Below, in pieces: positions 8,998-17,328 of a stretch of DNA of 55,625 nucleotides. The notes beneath the pieces were generated by a model. That model had not been told where the DNA came from. It ran no database searches and was given only the letters and a program-made list of their open reading frames with translations. Each line of letters begins with the position of its first letter. The stretch's first letter is position 1. The translations under genes and the position numbers were made by a program. This DNA is from Massilia sp. Bi118 (GTDB lineage Bacteria; Pseudomonadota; Gammaproteobacteria; Burkholderiales; Burkholderiaceae_D): NCBI RefSeq assembly GCF_918697865.1, contig NZ_CAKKMV010000025.1, positions 1-55,625 of the forward strand. Direction: 5' to 3'.

Positions 8998-9660
8998 TTA
9001 ATGAACGAACAGCAGGGCCAGCACGATGGGCAGCACGATCCCGAAGCCGATCACCGGCCAGGTCGAGGGCCGGTTGGCGGCGTGGTATTTCAGGATCAGG
9101 AAACCGGTGATGCAGAACACCAGGCAGGCGCCGGCGAAAATGTCGATGAACCAGCTCCACACGGCGCCGGCGTTGCGGCCCTTGTGCATGTCGTTGAGCC
9201 AGGAGATCCAGCCGCGGTCGGTCTTTTCGTACTCGGCCTGGCCGTCGACGCCGATGCGCAGCCAGGCGTCGCCGCCGGGACGGGGCAGGGGCACGTAAGC
9301 GTCTTCCTCGCTCCACTCGGCGCTCACGCCGCGCACGTCGACCGGAAAGGTCTTGTTGGCCCAGCTCGCCAGCTCGTTCGGCAAGGCCACCCTGGCGTCG
9401 ACGTGGCTTTCGGCGAAGGCGGCCAGCTTGTCGCGCAGCGGCGCGGGCAGCTGGGCCTTCTGGCGCGTCACGGCCGGCTTGGCCTCGATCTGGGCGGCGT
9501 GGTTCAGCGTGAAGCCGGTGATGCTAAATAGAAGCATCGCCATCAGGCAGATGGCGGAACTGATCCAGTGCCATTGATGCAATTGGCGCAGCCAGACGGC
9601 GCGGCGCGCTCCCGGCAGGGCGGCTTGTGGGGTCGAAGATGTTGAACTGGTCGGCTGCAT
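8998..9660 (-). CDS. PepSY-associated membrane protein, putative ferric/flavin reductase subunit
   Basis: A 220-residue inner-membrane protein and first gene of the operon. A helix at about residues 30-55 (WISSAICLMAMLLFSITGF) is followed by a periplasmic PepSY-like region and two C-terminal helices (GACLVFCITGFLIL, VIGFGIVLPIVLALLFVH). Histidines at conserved places (RQLHQWHW, TLNHA, NDMHKGRN) could ligate heme across the membrane, as proposed for PepSY reductases. I use the ATG at 9658-9660 (MQPTSS); an alternative ATG at 9684 lies inside the Fur box. No Shine-Dalgarno is visible, consistent with a leaderless message. Confidence 0.82.
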   Translation of the reverse strand: MQPTSSTSSTPQAALPGARRAVWLRQLHQWHWISSAICLMAMLLFSITGFTLNHAAQIEAKPAVTRQKAQLPAPLRDKLAAFAESHVDARVALPNELASWANKTFPVDVRGVSAEWSEEDAYVPLPRPGGDAWLRIGVDGQAEYEKTDRGWISWLNDMHKGRNAGAVWSWFIDIFAGACLVFCITGFLILKYHAANRPSTWPVIGFGIVLPIVLALLFVH

Positions 9661-9664
9661 AAGG

Positions 9665-9687
9665 TAAATGATAACGATTATCATTTA
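9665..9687 (-). promoter_or_regulatory. Fur box
   Basis: TAAATGATAA-CGA-TTATCATTTA is a perfect 10-3-10 inverted repeat and a near-consensus Fur site. It lies over the promoter of the minus-strand operon starting at 9660, so iron-loaded Fur should repress that operon. Confidence 0.93.
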
Positions 9688-9696
9688 ACTGGTCAA
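9668..9696 (-). promoter_or_regulatory. Sigma70-type promoter overlapping the Fur box
   Basis: On the minus strand TTGACC (9696-9691) is separated by 17 bases from TATCAT (9673-9668). The expected transcription start falls at about 9661, one base before the ATG at 9660. A second TTGACC (about 9706-9701) with GATAAT is a less well spaced alternative. The Fur palindrome fills the spacer and -10. Confidence 0.55.
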
Positions 9697-9937
9697 TAAG
9701 CGGTCAACTCAGCAGTTTAGATGCCACACAGTAACAAATAAAAACAACTCTGCTTCCTGCCGTGCTCGACGCCTTGCGTTACAATATCGTGCGCCAAAAG
9801 GCTGCCCAGTGGCCTGCTGTAGAGTCCTTCCCCCACAACTTGAGTAGTAGTGCGATCCGCTAACCGGTCAGGCCGTGTCGCGGAAGGTTAGATTAACCCG
9901 CCCTAAAATCGCGAAGCGCGAAGAAAGGTGAGCAAGA

Positions 9938-12793
9938 ATGATGCAACAATACGAAGCCAACTCGTACCTGTTCGGCGGTAATGCGCCGTACGTGGAAGAG
10001 TTGTATGAAGCCTACCTGAACAACCCGGGCTCGGTGCCGGACAACTGGCGCGCCTATTTCGACGCAATGCAGCACATGCCTGCCGTCGATGGCACCGCCA
10101 AGCCGGACGTGGACCACTCCTCGGTCATCGCCTCCTTTGCCGAGCGCGCCAAGCAGGGTCCGATCCGCACCGTCACCGCCTCGCCGGATGCTGAACTGGG
10201 TCGCAAGCGCGTCTCCGTGACCCAGCTGATCGCCGCCTACCGCTACCTCGGCTCGCGCTGGGCCAACCTGGACCCGCTGCAGCGCCAGGAGCGCCCGCCG
10301 ATCCCGGAACTGGATCCGGCCTTCTACGGTTTCACCGAAGCCGACCTCGACACCAAATTCAACATCAGCAACACCTACTTCGGCCAGGAGACCGCATCGC
10401 TGCGCGACCTGCTGAACATGTTGCGCGATACCTACTGCCGTTCCGTCGGCGCTGAGTTCATGTACGTCAGCGACCCGACCGAAAAGCGCTGGCTGCAGGA
10501 AAAGCTGGAATCGATCCGTTCGACCCCGGCCTTCACCGCAGAAAAGAAAAAGCACATCCTCGAGCGCCTGACCGCGGCCGAAGGCCTGGAGCGCTACCTC
10601 CACACCAAGTACGTCGGCGCCAAGCGCTTCTCGCTGGAAGGCGGCGAGTCCTTCATCGCCTCGATGGACGAAGTGATCCAGCGCGCGGGTGAGCAGGGCG
10701 TCCAGGAAATCGTGATCGGCATGGCCCACCGCGGCCGCCTGAACGTCCTGGTCAACACCCTGGGCAAGGCCCCGTCCGAGCTGTTCGAAGAATTCGAAGG
10801 CAAGCACGCCGACGACCTGCCGGCAGGCGACGTGAAATACCACCAGGGCTTCTCGAGCGATATCTCGACCCCGGGCGGCCCGGTCCACCTGTCGCTGGCG
10901 TTCAACCCGTCGCACCTGGAAATCGTGAACCCGGTGGTCGAGGGTTCCGTCAAGGCGCGCATGGAACGCCGCGGCGACCGCCAGGGCAAGGAAGTCCTGC
11001 CGATCCTGGTGCACGGCGACGCCGCATTCGCCGGCCAGGGCGTGGTCATGGAAACCCTGAACCTGGCCCAGACCCGCGGCTACGGCACCGGCGGTACGGT
11101 CCACATCGTCATCAACAACCAGATCGGTTTCACCACCTCGGACCCGCGCGACGCCCGTTCGACCATCTATTGCACCGACGTGGTGAAGATGATCGAAGCA
11201 CCGGTGCTGCACGTGAACGCCGACGATCCGGAAGCCGTCGTGCTGGCCACCCAGATCGCGATGGATTACCGCACCGAGTTCCATAAGGACGTGGTGGTCG
11301 ACATCGTCTGCTACCGCAAGCTGGGCCACAACGAGCAGGACACCCCGGCCCTGACCCAGCCGCTGATGTACAAGAAGATCGCCAAGCACCCGGGCACCCG
11401 CAAGATGTACGCGGACAAGCTGGCTGCGCAGGGCACCATCGCCGCTGACGGCGGCGACCAGATGGTGGCCGAGTACCGCAACGCCATGGACGCCGGCAAG
11501 CACACCATCGATCCGGTCCTGACCGACTTCAAGAACAAGTACGCCGTCGACTGGGCGCCGTTCCTGAACAAGAAGTGGACCGACGCTGCCGACACCGCGG
11601 TGCCGCTGACCGAGCTGAAACGCCTGGCGCAGCGCATCACCACCGTGCCGGAAAACTTCAAGCTGCACTCGCTGGTCGAGAAGGTGCTGGGCGACCGTTC
11701 CAAGATGGGCCAGGGCGAGATGAACCTCGACTGGGGCATGGGCGAACACCTGGCCTACGCCTCGCTGCTGTCGTCCGGCTACGCGGTCCGCCTGTCGGGC
11801 CAGGACGCCGGCCGCGGCACCTTCGTGCACCGCCACGCCGTGCTGCACGACCAGAACCGCGAGCGCTGGGACCAGGGCATCTACCTGCCGCTGGCGAACG
11901 TGTCGGACAACCAGGCCAACTTCACCGTCATCGACTCCGTGCTGTCGGAAGAAGCGGTGCTGGGCTTCGAATACGGCTATTCGACCGCCGAGCCGAACAC
12001 GCTGACCATCTGGGAAGGCCAGTTCGGCGACTTCGTCAACGGCGCCCAGGTCGTCATCGACCAGTTCATCGCTTCGGGCGAAGTCAAGTGGGGCCGCGCC
12101 TCGGGCCTGGTGCTGATGCTGCCGCACGGTTACGAAGGCCAGGGCCCGGAGCACTCGTCGGCGCGTATCGAGCGCTTCCTGCAGCTGTGCGCAGACCACA
12201 ACATGCAAGTCGTGCAGCCGACCACCGCCGCCCAGATCTTCCACCTGCTGCGCCGCCAGATGGTGCGCCAGTTCCGCAAGCCGCTGGTGATCTTCACGCC
12301 GAAGTCGCTGCTGCGTAACAAGGACGCCGGCTCGCCGCTGACCGACCTGGCCAAGGGCGGCTTCCAGACCGTCATCCCGGAACTGGACGACAAGATCGAC
12401 GCCAACAAGGTCAAGCGCGTGCTGGTCTGCTCGGGCAAGGTCTACTATGACCTGGTCAACACCCGCAAGACCCGCAATGCGAACGACACCGCGATCGTGC
12501 GTATCGAGCAGCTGTACCCGTTCCCGCACAAGGCATTCGTCGCCGAACTGAAGAAGTTCCCGAACGCCACCGAAGTCGTGTGGGTGCAGGACGAGCCGCA
12601 GAACCAGGGTCCGTGGTTCCAGATCCAGCACAACCTGTTCGAAAGCATGGAATCGGGCCAGCGCCTGTCGTACGCCGGCCGTCCTGCTTCCGCTTCGCCG
12701 GCCGTCGGTTACGCCGACAAGCACGTGGCGCAGCAGAAGGAACTGCTGGAAACCGCATTCTCGAAGTTGAAGGGGTTCATCCTCACCAAGTGA
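9938..12793 (+). CDS. odhA: 2-oxoglutarate dehydrogenase E1 component
   Basis: A 951-residue thiamine-diphosphate enzyme of the TCA cycle (also called sucA). It decarboxylates 2-oxoglutarate and transfers the succinyl group to the lipoyl arm of E2. The N-terminal E1 motif NSYLFGGNAPYVEELYEAY is present, followed by IGMAHRGRLNVL, the cofactor region GDAAFAGQGVVMETLNLA with VINNQIGFTTSDPR, and the C-terminal transketolase region (LPHGYEGQGPEHSSAR). Length is normal. AAAGGTGAG lies just upstream of the first ATG; a second ATG follows at once. It heads the operon with odhB, a PspC-domain gene and lpdA. The 250-base gap upstream holds its promoter, not resolved here. Confidence 0.97.
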   Translation: MMQQYEANSYLFGGNAPYVEELYEAYLNNPGSVPDNWRAYFDAMQHMPAVDGTAKPDVDHSSVIASFAERAKQGPIRTVTASPDAELGRKRVSVTQLIAAYRYLGSRWANLDPLQRQERPPIPELDPAFYGFTEADLDTKFNISNTYFGQETASLRDLLNMLRDTYCRSVGAEFMYVSDPTEKRWLQEKLESIRSTPAFTAEKKKHILERLTAAEGLERYLHTKYVGAKRFSLEGGESFIASMDEVIQRAGEQGVQEIVIGMAHRGRLNVLVNTLGKAPSELFEEFEGKHADDLPAGDVKYHQGFSSDISTPGGPVHLSLAFNPSHLEIVNPVVEGSVKARMERRGDRQGKEVLPILVHGDAAFAGQGVVMETLNLAQTRGYGTGGTVHIVINNQIGFTTSDPRDARSTIYCTDVVKMIEAPVLHVNADDPEAVVLATQIAMDYRTEFHKDVVVDIVCYRKLGHNEQDTPALTQPLMYKKIAKHPGTRKMYADKLAAQGTIAADGGDQMVAEYRNAMDAGKHTIDPVLTDFKNKYAVDWAPFLNKKWTDAADTAVPLTELKRLAQRITTVPENFKLHSLVEKVLGDRSKMGQGEMNLDWGMGEHLAYASLLSSGYAVRLSGQDAGRGTFVHRHAVLHDQNRERWDQGIYLPLANVSDNQANFTVIDSVLSEEAVLGFEYGYSTAEPNTLTIWEGQFGDFVNGAQVVIDQFIASGEVKWGRASGLVLMLPHGYEGQGPEHSSARIERFLQLCADHNMQVVQPTTAAQIFHLLRRQMVRQFRKPLVIFTPKSLLRNKDAGSPLTDLAKGGFQTVIPELDDKIDANKVKRVLVCSGKVYYDLVNTRKTRNANDTAIVRIEQLYPFPHKAFVAELKKFPNATEVVWVQDEPQNQGPWFQIQHNLFESMESGQRLSYAGRPASASPAVGYADKHVAQQKELLETAFSKLKGFILTK

Positions 12794-12860
12794 GGCTGAG
12801 GGGCGCCGAACGCTCGCGCGTCCGGCTCCTGACCAAATAATTAGCTAATAGCCAAGAGCA

Positions 12861-12891
12861 CCCCGCGCCGTGAACGATGGCGCGGGGTTTT
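12861..12891 (+). terminator. Intrinsic terminator/attenuator between odhA and odhB
   Basis: CCCCGCGCC-gtgaacgat-GGCGCGGGG followed by TTTT forms a 9-bp GC-rich stem with a 9-base loop and a short U-run. Because odhB follows at 12918 and no strong separate promoter is obvious, it probably acts as a partial terminator or protects the odhA message end. Confidence 0.65.
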
Positions 12892-12917
12892 CGAAGAAAA
12901 AATATACGGAGTTTTAA

Positions 12918-14186
12918 ATGGCACAAATCGAAGTCAAGGTTCCCCAACTGTCGGAATCGGTTGCTGAAGCGACCCTGCTGTCGTGGCACAAGAAAGTCGG
13001 CGAATCCGTTTCGCGCGACGAGAACATGATCGACATCGAGACCGACAAGGTGGTCCTGGAACTGCCGGCCCCGAGCGCCGGCGTGATCGTGCAGCTGATC
13101 AAGGGTGACGGCGCGACCGTCGTCGCCGGCGAAGTCATCGCCATCATCGATACCGAAGCATCGGCCCAAACCAGCCCGATCGGCATCACCTCGGCCCCGG
13201 TCGCCAACGCACCGGCAGCCGCACCGGCGCCGCAAGCATCGGCCGCATCGACCGGCAGCAAGGGCGACGTCGCCATGCCAGCCGCCGCCAAGATCCTGGC
13301 CGACAACAACCTGAGCACCGCCGATGCCACCGGCACCGGCCGTGACGGCCGCGTGACCAAGGGCGACGCCCTGGCCGCCGTCGCCAACAAAGGCGTGGCG
13401 CCGGCAGCCCCGGCACCGCTGCAGCAGCAAGCTGCCAAGCCGGCCCTGCAGCAAGTCGCTGCCCCGGCCCCGGCCAACCTGGGCGACCGTCCGGAAGAGC
13501 GCGTGCCGATGAGCCGCCTGCGCGCCCGTATCGCCGAGCGCCTGCTGCAGTCGCAGTCGACCAACGCGATCCTGACCACCTTCAACGAAGTCAACATGAA
13601 GCCGGTCATGGACCTGCGCGCCAAGTACAAGGACAACTTCGAGAAGCAGCACGGCGTCAAGCTGGGCTTCATGTCCTTCTTCGTCAAGGCCGCCGTGCAC
13701 GCGCTGAAGAAGTACCCGATCCTGAACGCTTCGGTCGACGGCAACGACATCATCTATCACGGCTACTTCGACATCGGTATCGCTGTCGGCTCGCCGCGTG
13801 GCCTGGTGGTGCCGATCCTGCGCAACGCCGACCAGATGTCGATCGCCGACATCGAGAAGAAGATCGGTGAATTCGGCCAGAAAGCCAAGGAAGGCAAGCT
13901 GACCCTGGAAGACCTGACCGGCGGCACCTTCTCGATCTCGAACGGCGGTACCTTCGGCTCGATGCTGTCGACCCCGATCATCAACCCGCCGCAGTCGGCC
14001 ATCCTGGGCGTGCACGCGACCAAGGACCGCGCCGTCGTCGAAAACGGCCAGATCGTGATCCGTCCGATGAACTACCTGGCGATGTCCTACGACCACCGCA
14101 TCATCGACGGCCGCGAAGCCGTGCTGGGCCTGGTGGCCATGAAGGACGCGCTGGAAGATCCGGCACGCCTGCTGCTGGACCTGTAA
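12918..14186 (+). CDS. odhB: Dihydrolipoyllysine-residue succinyltransferase (E2)
   Basis: A 422-residue E2 core of the 2-oxoglutarate dehydrogenase complex (also sucB). The lipoyl domain holds the modified lysine, Lys44, in ETDKVVLELP. An Ala/Pro linker leads to a peripheral subunit-binding domain (about 115-155: AMPAAAKILADNNLS, GTGRDGRVTKGD). After a second linker, the catalytic acyltransferase domain ends with SYDHRIIDGREA, containing the active-site His, and the terminal LLLDL. It moves the succinyl group to CoA. ACGGAG lies upstream of the ATG. Confidence 0.97.
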   Translation: MAQIEVKVPQLSESVAEATLLSWHKKVGESVSRDENMIDIETDKVVLELPAPSAGVIVQLIKGDGATVVAGEVIAIIDTEASAQTSPIGITSAPVANAPAAAPAPQASAASTGSKGDVAMPAAAKILADNNLSTADATGTGRDGRVTKGDALAAVANKGVAPAAPAPLQQQAAKPALQQVAAPAPANLGDRPEERVPMSRLRARIAERLLQSQSTNAILTTFNEVNMKPVMDLRAKYKDNFEKQHGVKLGFMSFFVKAAVHALKKYPILNASVDGNDIIYHGYFDIGIAVGSPRGLVVPILRNADQMSIADIEKKIGEFGQKAKEGKLTLEDLTGGTFSISNGGTFGSMLSTPIINPPQSAILGVHATKDRAVVENGQIVIRPMNYLAMSYDHRIIDGREAVLGLVAMKDALEDPARLLLDL

Positions 14187-14212
14187 ATCTCACCTCGGGA
14201 AGGGGGCCTGTC

Positions 14213-14551
14213 ATGATTGCGGATGAACTGAAACGTTTGCACGAACTGCACCAGGCCGGCGCCCTGACCGACGCCGAATTCGAACAGGCCAAGGCGAAGA
14301 TCCTGTCCTCGTCAACCGTGAACCTGAACAAGGGCGCGTCGGCGGCGGGCGATGGGAGCTTCGCCTCCGAGCTGAACATGCTGCGCCGCTCGCGCACCGA
14401 CCGCTGGGTCGGCGGCGTGTGCGGCGGCCTGGGCAAGGTCTCGGGCGTGGATTCGTGGGTGTGGCGGCTGGTCTTTGCGCTGTTCACCTTCACGTTCGGA
14501 TTCGGGGCGGTGATTTATTTGCTGCTGTGGATCTTCGTACCGGAAGAATAA
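14213..14551 (+). CDS. SHOCT-PspC domain membrane protein
   Basis: A 112-residue protein with two parts. Residues 1-32 form a SHOCT-like short helical domain (LKRLHELHQAGALTDAEFEQ). Residues about 60-112 form a PspC domain: RTDRWVGGVCGGLGKVSGVD, then a membrane helix (VFALFTFTFGFGAVIYLLLWIF) ending VPEE. PspC domains occur in envelope-stress regulators, but single-gene forms like this lack a known role. It lies 26 bases after odhB and before lpdA, inside the TCA operon, which is unusual. AAGGGGG upstream supports the start. There are no psp genes nearby. Confidence 0.85.
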   Translation: MIADELKRLHELHQAGALTDAEFEQAKAKILSSSTVNLNKGASAAGDGSFASELNMLRRSRTDRWVGGVCGGLGKVSGVDSWVWRLVFALFTFTFGFGAVIYLLLWIFVPEE

Positions 14552-14580
14552 TTTAACCGTCGTACCCGCAAATAGTTAAC

Positions 14581-14666
14581 GTCGTCCCCGCGCAGGCGGG
14601 GACCCAAGTTCTGCGAGCGCAGTCGAAATGCGTGCAAACTTGGATCCCCGCCTTCGCGGGGACGAC
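14581..14666. repeat. REP-like inverted pair (BIME-like)
   Basis: Two copies face each other: 14581-14610 (GTCGTCCCC...CCAAGTT) and its inverse at 14637-14666. The 26-base spacer contains GCAGTCGAAATGCGTGC, a motif nearly repeated in the 43.7-kb pair in the other orientation. It lies between the PspC-domain gene and lpdA, inside a presumed operon. Confidence 0.88.
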
Positions 14667-14694
14667 GGAAAAGGGTACGAAAAAGGAAAGAATA

Positions 14695-16125
14695 ATGAGC
14701 GAACAACAATTTGACGTCGTCGTGATCGGCGGCGGTCCCGGCGGCTATGTGGCCGCCATCCGCGCTGCCCAGCTGGGCTTCAAGGTGGCCTGCATCGACG
14801 AGGCGACCAATGCCAAGGGCGGTTCGGCCCTCGGCGGTACCTGCACCAACGTCGGCTGCATCCCGTCGAAAGCGCTGCTGCAATCGTCGGAACACTTCGA
14901 GCACGCCGGCCACGGCTTCAAGGAACACGGCATCAACGTGCAAGGCCTGGAGCTGGACCTGGGCGCCATGCTGAAGCGTAAGGATGGCGTGGTCAAGGCC
15001 AACAACGACGGCATCGTCTACCTGTTCAAGAAGAACAAGGTCACCTTCTTCCACGGCCGCGGCACCCTCGCCGGCAAGGCTGGCGAAGGCTTCACCGTGA
15101 ACGTCTCGGGCAAGACCGCCGACACCATCACCGCCAAGAACGTGATCGTCGCCACCGGCTCGAACCCGCGCGAACTGCCGGGCACCCCGTTCGACGAGAA
15201 AATCGTCCTGTCGAACACCGGTGCACTGGCCATCGACGCCGTCCCGGCCAAGCTGGGCGTGATCGGCGCCGGCGTCATCGGCCTGGAAATGGGCTCGGTG
15301 TGGCGCCGCCTGGGCGCGCAAGTCACCGTGCTGGAAGGCCTGCCGGCCTTCCTGGGCGCGGTCGACCAGCAGATCGCCAAGGAAGCGCAGAAGGCCTTCA
15401 CCAAGCAGGGCCTGGCCATCCACCTGGGCGTGAAGATCGGTAACATCGTCAAGGGCGACAACAGCGTCACCGTGGAATACGCCGACTCGACCGGCGCCGC
15501 GCAGACCGCCACCTTCGACCGCCTGATCGTCTCGATCGGCCGCGTGCCGAACACCATCGGCCTGGGCTTCGAGTCCGTCGGCCTGCAGCTCGACGAGCGC
15601 GGCTTCATCGCCGTGGACGATGAGTGCCGCACCGCCGTCCCGGGCATCTGGGCAGTGGGCGACGTCGTGCGCGGCCCGATGCTGGCGCACAAGGCGGAAG
15701 AAGAGGGTGTCGCGGTTGCCGAGCGCATCGCCGGCCAGCACGGCCACGTCAACTTCAACACGATTCCGTGGGTGATCTACACCTCGCCGGAAATCGCGTG
15801 GGTCGGCCGCACCGAAGAGCAGCTGAAGAAGGACGGCGTCGCCTACAAGGCCGGCACCTTCCCGTTCATGGCCAACGGCCGCGCGCGCGCGCTGGGCGAC
15901 ACCACCGGCATGGTCAAGGTGATCGCCGATGCCGCCACCGACGAGATCCTGGGCGTCCACATCGTGGGCCCGGTCGCTTCCGAACTGATCTCGGAAGCCG
16001 TGGTGGCGATGGAGTTCAAGGCCTCGGCCGAAGACATCGCCCGCATCTGCCACGCGCACCCGACCCTGTCCGAAGCGACCAAGGAAGCCGCGCTCGCCGT
16101 CGACAAGCGTTCGCTGAACTTCTAA
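14695..16125 (+). CDS. lpdA: Dihydrolipoyl dehydrogenase (E3)
   Basis: A 476-residue FAD disulfide reductase that reoxidises the lipoyl arm of E2 with NAD+. I start at MSEQQFDVVV, preceded by AAAAGGAAAG; a longer frame begins inside the REP pair and is rejected. The FAD motif GGGPGGYVAA starts at residue 12. The redox cysteines are Cys50 and Cys55 in GGTCTNVGCIPSK, the NAD-binding site is GVIGAGVIGLEMGSVW, and the C-terminal HAHPTLSE carries the active-site His. It completes the odhA-odhB-lpdA set, separated from odhB by the PspC gene and the BIME. Confidence 0.96.
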   Translation: MSEQQFDVVVIGGGPGGYVAAIRAAQLGFKVACIDEATNAKGGSALGGTCTNVGCIPSKALLQSSEHFEHAGHGFKEHGINVQGLELDLGAMLKRKDGVVKANNDGIVYLFKKNKVTFFHGRGTLAGKAGEGFTVNVSGKTADTITAKNVIVATGSNPRELPGTPFDEKIVLSNTGALAIDAVPAKLGVIGAGVIGLEMGSVWRRLGAQVTVLEGLPAFLGAVDQQIAKEAQKAFTKQGLAIHLGVKIGNIVKGDNSVTVEYADSTGAAQTATFDRLIVSIGRVPNTIGLGFESVGLQLDERGFIAVDDECRTAVPGIWAVGDVVRGPMLAHKAEEEGVAVAERIAGQHGHVNFNTIPWVIYTSPEIAWVGRTEEQLKKDGVAYKAGTFPFMANGRARALGDTTGMVKVIADAATDEILGVHIVGPVASELISEAVVAMEFKASAEDIARICHAHPTLSEATKEAALAVDKRSLNF

Positions 16126-16147
16126 TCCGGTCCATGTGACCGATATG

Positions 16148-16185
16148 TGGGGTGGGCGGCCAAATGTCGTCCACCCCATGTTTTT
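16148..16185 (+). terminator. Putative terminator after lpdA
   Basis: TGGGGTGG (16148-16155) pairs with CCACCCCA (16171-16178) across a 15-base loop and is followed by TGTTTTT. It lies 22 bases after the lpdA stop and just before zapE. Confidence 0.6.
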
Positions 16186-16199
16186 ACCGTTGTCCCGAT

Positions 16200-17297
16200 A
16201 TGAACGTCCAAGAGTATTACCAGCACGCCCTCACCGAGCGCGGCTTCAAGTCCGATGCGGCCCAGCAGCGCGCGGTGGACCGTCTCCAGCAGGCGTACGA
16301 CGACTGGGTCCATTACAAGGCCCAGCGGTCGTCCGCTTTCAAGCGCCTCATCAACCGTCCCGACGTGCCGCAAGGCGTTTACATGTGGGGCGGAGTGGGG
16401 CGCGGCAAGTCCTTTCTAATGGACAGCTTCTATTCGGTGGTGCCGGTGGTGCGCAAGACGCGCCTGCACTTCCACGAATTCATGCGCGCCGTGCACCGCC
16501 AGCTCGACGAGCTGAAAGGCGTCGAAGACCCGCTGATCGAAGTCGCCAAACGCATCGCCAAGAAGTACCGCCTGATCTGCTTCGACGAATTCCACGTCAG
16601 CGACGTCGCCGACGCGATGATCATGTACAACCTGCTCTCGGCCCTGTTCGATCTCGGCGTCTCCTTCGTGATGACCTCGAACTACGACCCGGACAAGCTC
16701 TACCCGGACGGCCTGCACCGCGACCGCATGCTGCCGACCATCGCGCTGCTGAAGGAAAAGCTGGACGTGATGAACGTCGACGCCGGCATCGACTACCGCC
16801 ACCGCGCGCTGGAGCAGGTGCAGGCCTATTACACGCCGCTGAACGCGGCCAGCGACCACATGCTGCGCGACACCTGGGCCAAGGTCGCCGACACCGCCGA
16901 CGAGAATCCGATCGTGCACATCGAGCAGCGCGAGATCCGCGCCCTGCGCCACGCCGGCGGCGCGATCTGGTTCGATTTCGCGACCCTGTGCGGCGGCCCG
17001 CGCTCGCAGAACGACTACCTGGAACTGGCGAGCCGCTTCCACACCGTGATCCTGTCCGGCGTGCCGCGCATGTCGGCCTCGATGTCTTCGGAGGCGCGCC
17101 GCTTCACATGGCTGATCGACGTGTTCTACGACCACAAGGTCAAGCTGATCATGTCGGCCGAGGTCGCGCCGGAGGAGCTGTACACGCAGGGCGCGATGTC
17201 GAACGAGTTCCATCGCACGGTGTCGCGTATCATTGAGATGCAATCGCGCGAGTACATGCTGGCCGAGCGCCGCGGCGCCGCCGACGCGCTCGCGTGA
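16200..17297 (+). CDS. zapE: Cell division protein ZapE (AFG1-like ATPase)
   Basis: A 365-residue P-loop ATPase that in E. coli binds FtsZ and modulates the Z ring; eukaryotic Afg1/Lace1 are relatives. Starting at MNVQEYYQHAL gives the usual family N-terminus; a longer frame from 16152 would overlap the terminator. Walker A is GGVGRGKS at residues 64-71 and Walker B is LICFDEFHVSDVADA. Family motifs FHEFMRAVH, SNYDPDKLYPDGLHRDRM and HRTVSRIIEMQS are present. Its place after the odh operon is common in Burkholderiales. Confidence 0.94.
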   Translation: MNVQEYYQHALTERGFKSDAAQQRAVDRLQQAYDDWVHYKAQRSSAFKRLINRPDVPQGVYMWGGVGRGKSFLMDSFYSVVPVVRKTRLHFHEFMRAVHRQLDELKGVEDPLIEVAKRIAKKYRLICFDEFHVSDVADAMIMYNLLSALFDLGVSFVMTSNYDPDKLYPDGLHRDRMLPTIALLKEKLDVMNVDAGIDYRHRALEQVQAYYTPLNAASDHMLRDTWAKVADTADENPIVHIEQREIRALRHAGGAIWFDFATLCGGPRSQNDYLELASRFHTVILSGVPRMSASMSSEARRFTWLIDVFYDHKVKLIMSAEVAPEELYTQGAMSNEFHRTVSRIIEMQSREYMLAERRGAADALA

Positions 17298-17328
17298 CCT
17301 TCCCATCGAAAAGGAAAACAAGAAGACG

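Noticed and set aside
9893..12724. 943-codon open frame opposite odhA
   Set aside because: Codon-phase shadow of odhA; no ribosome site or family features, and the plus-strand gene is certain.
14515..16179. 554-codon open frame opposite lpdA
   Set aside because: It spans the REP pair and an intergenic gap and has no recognisable domain.
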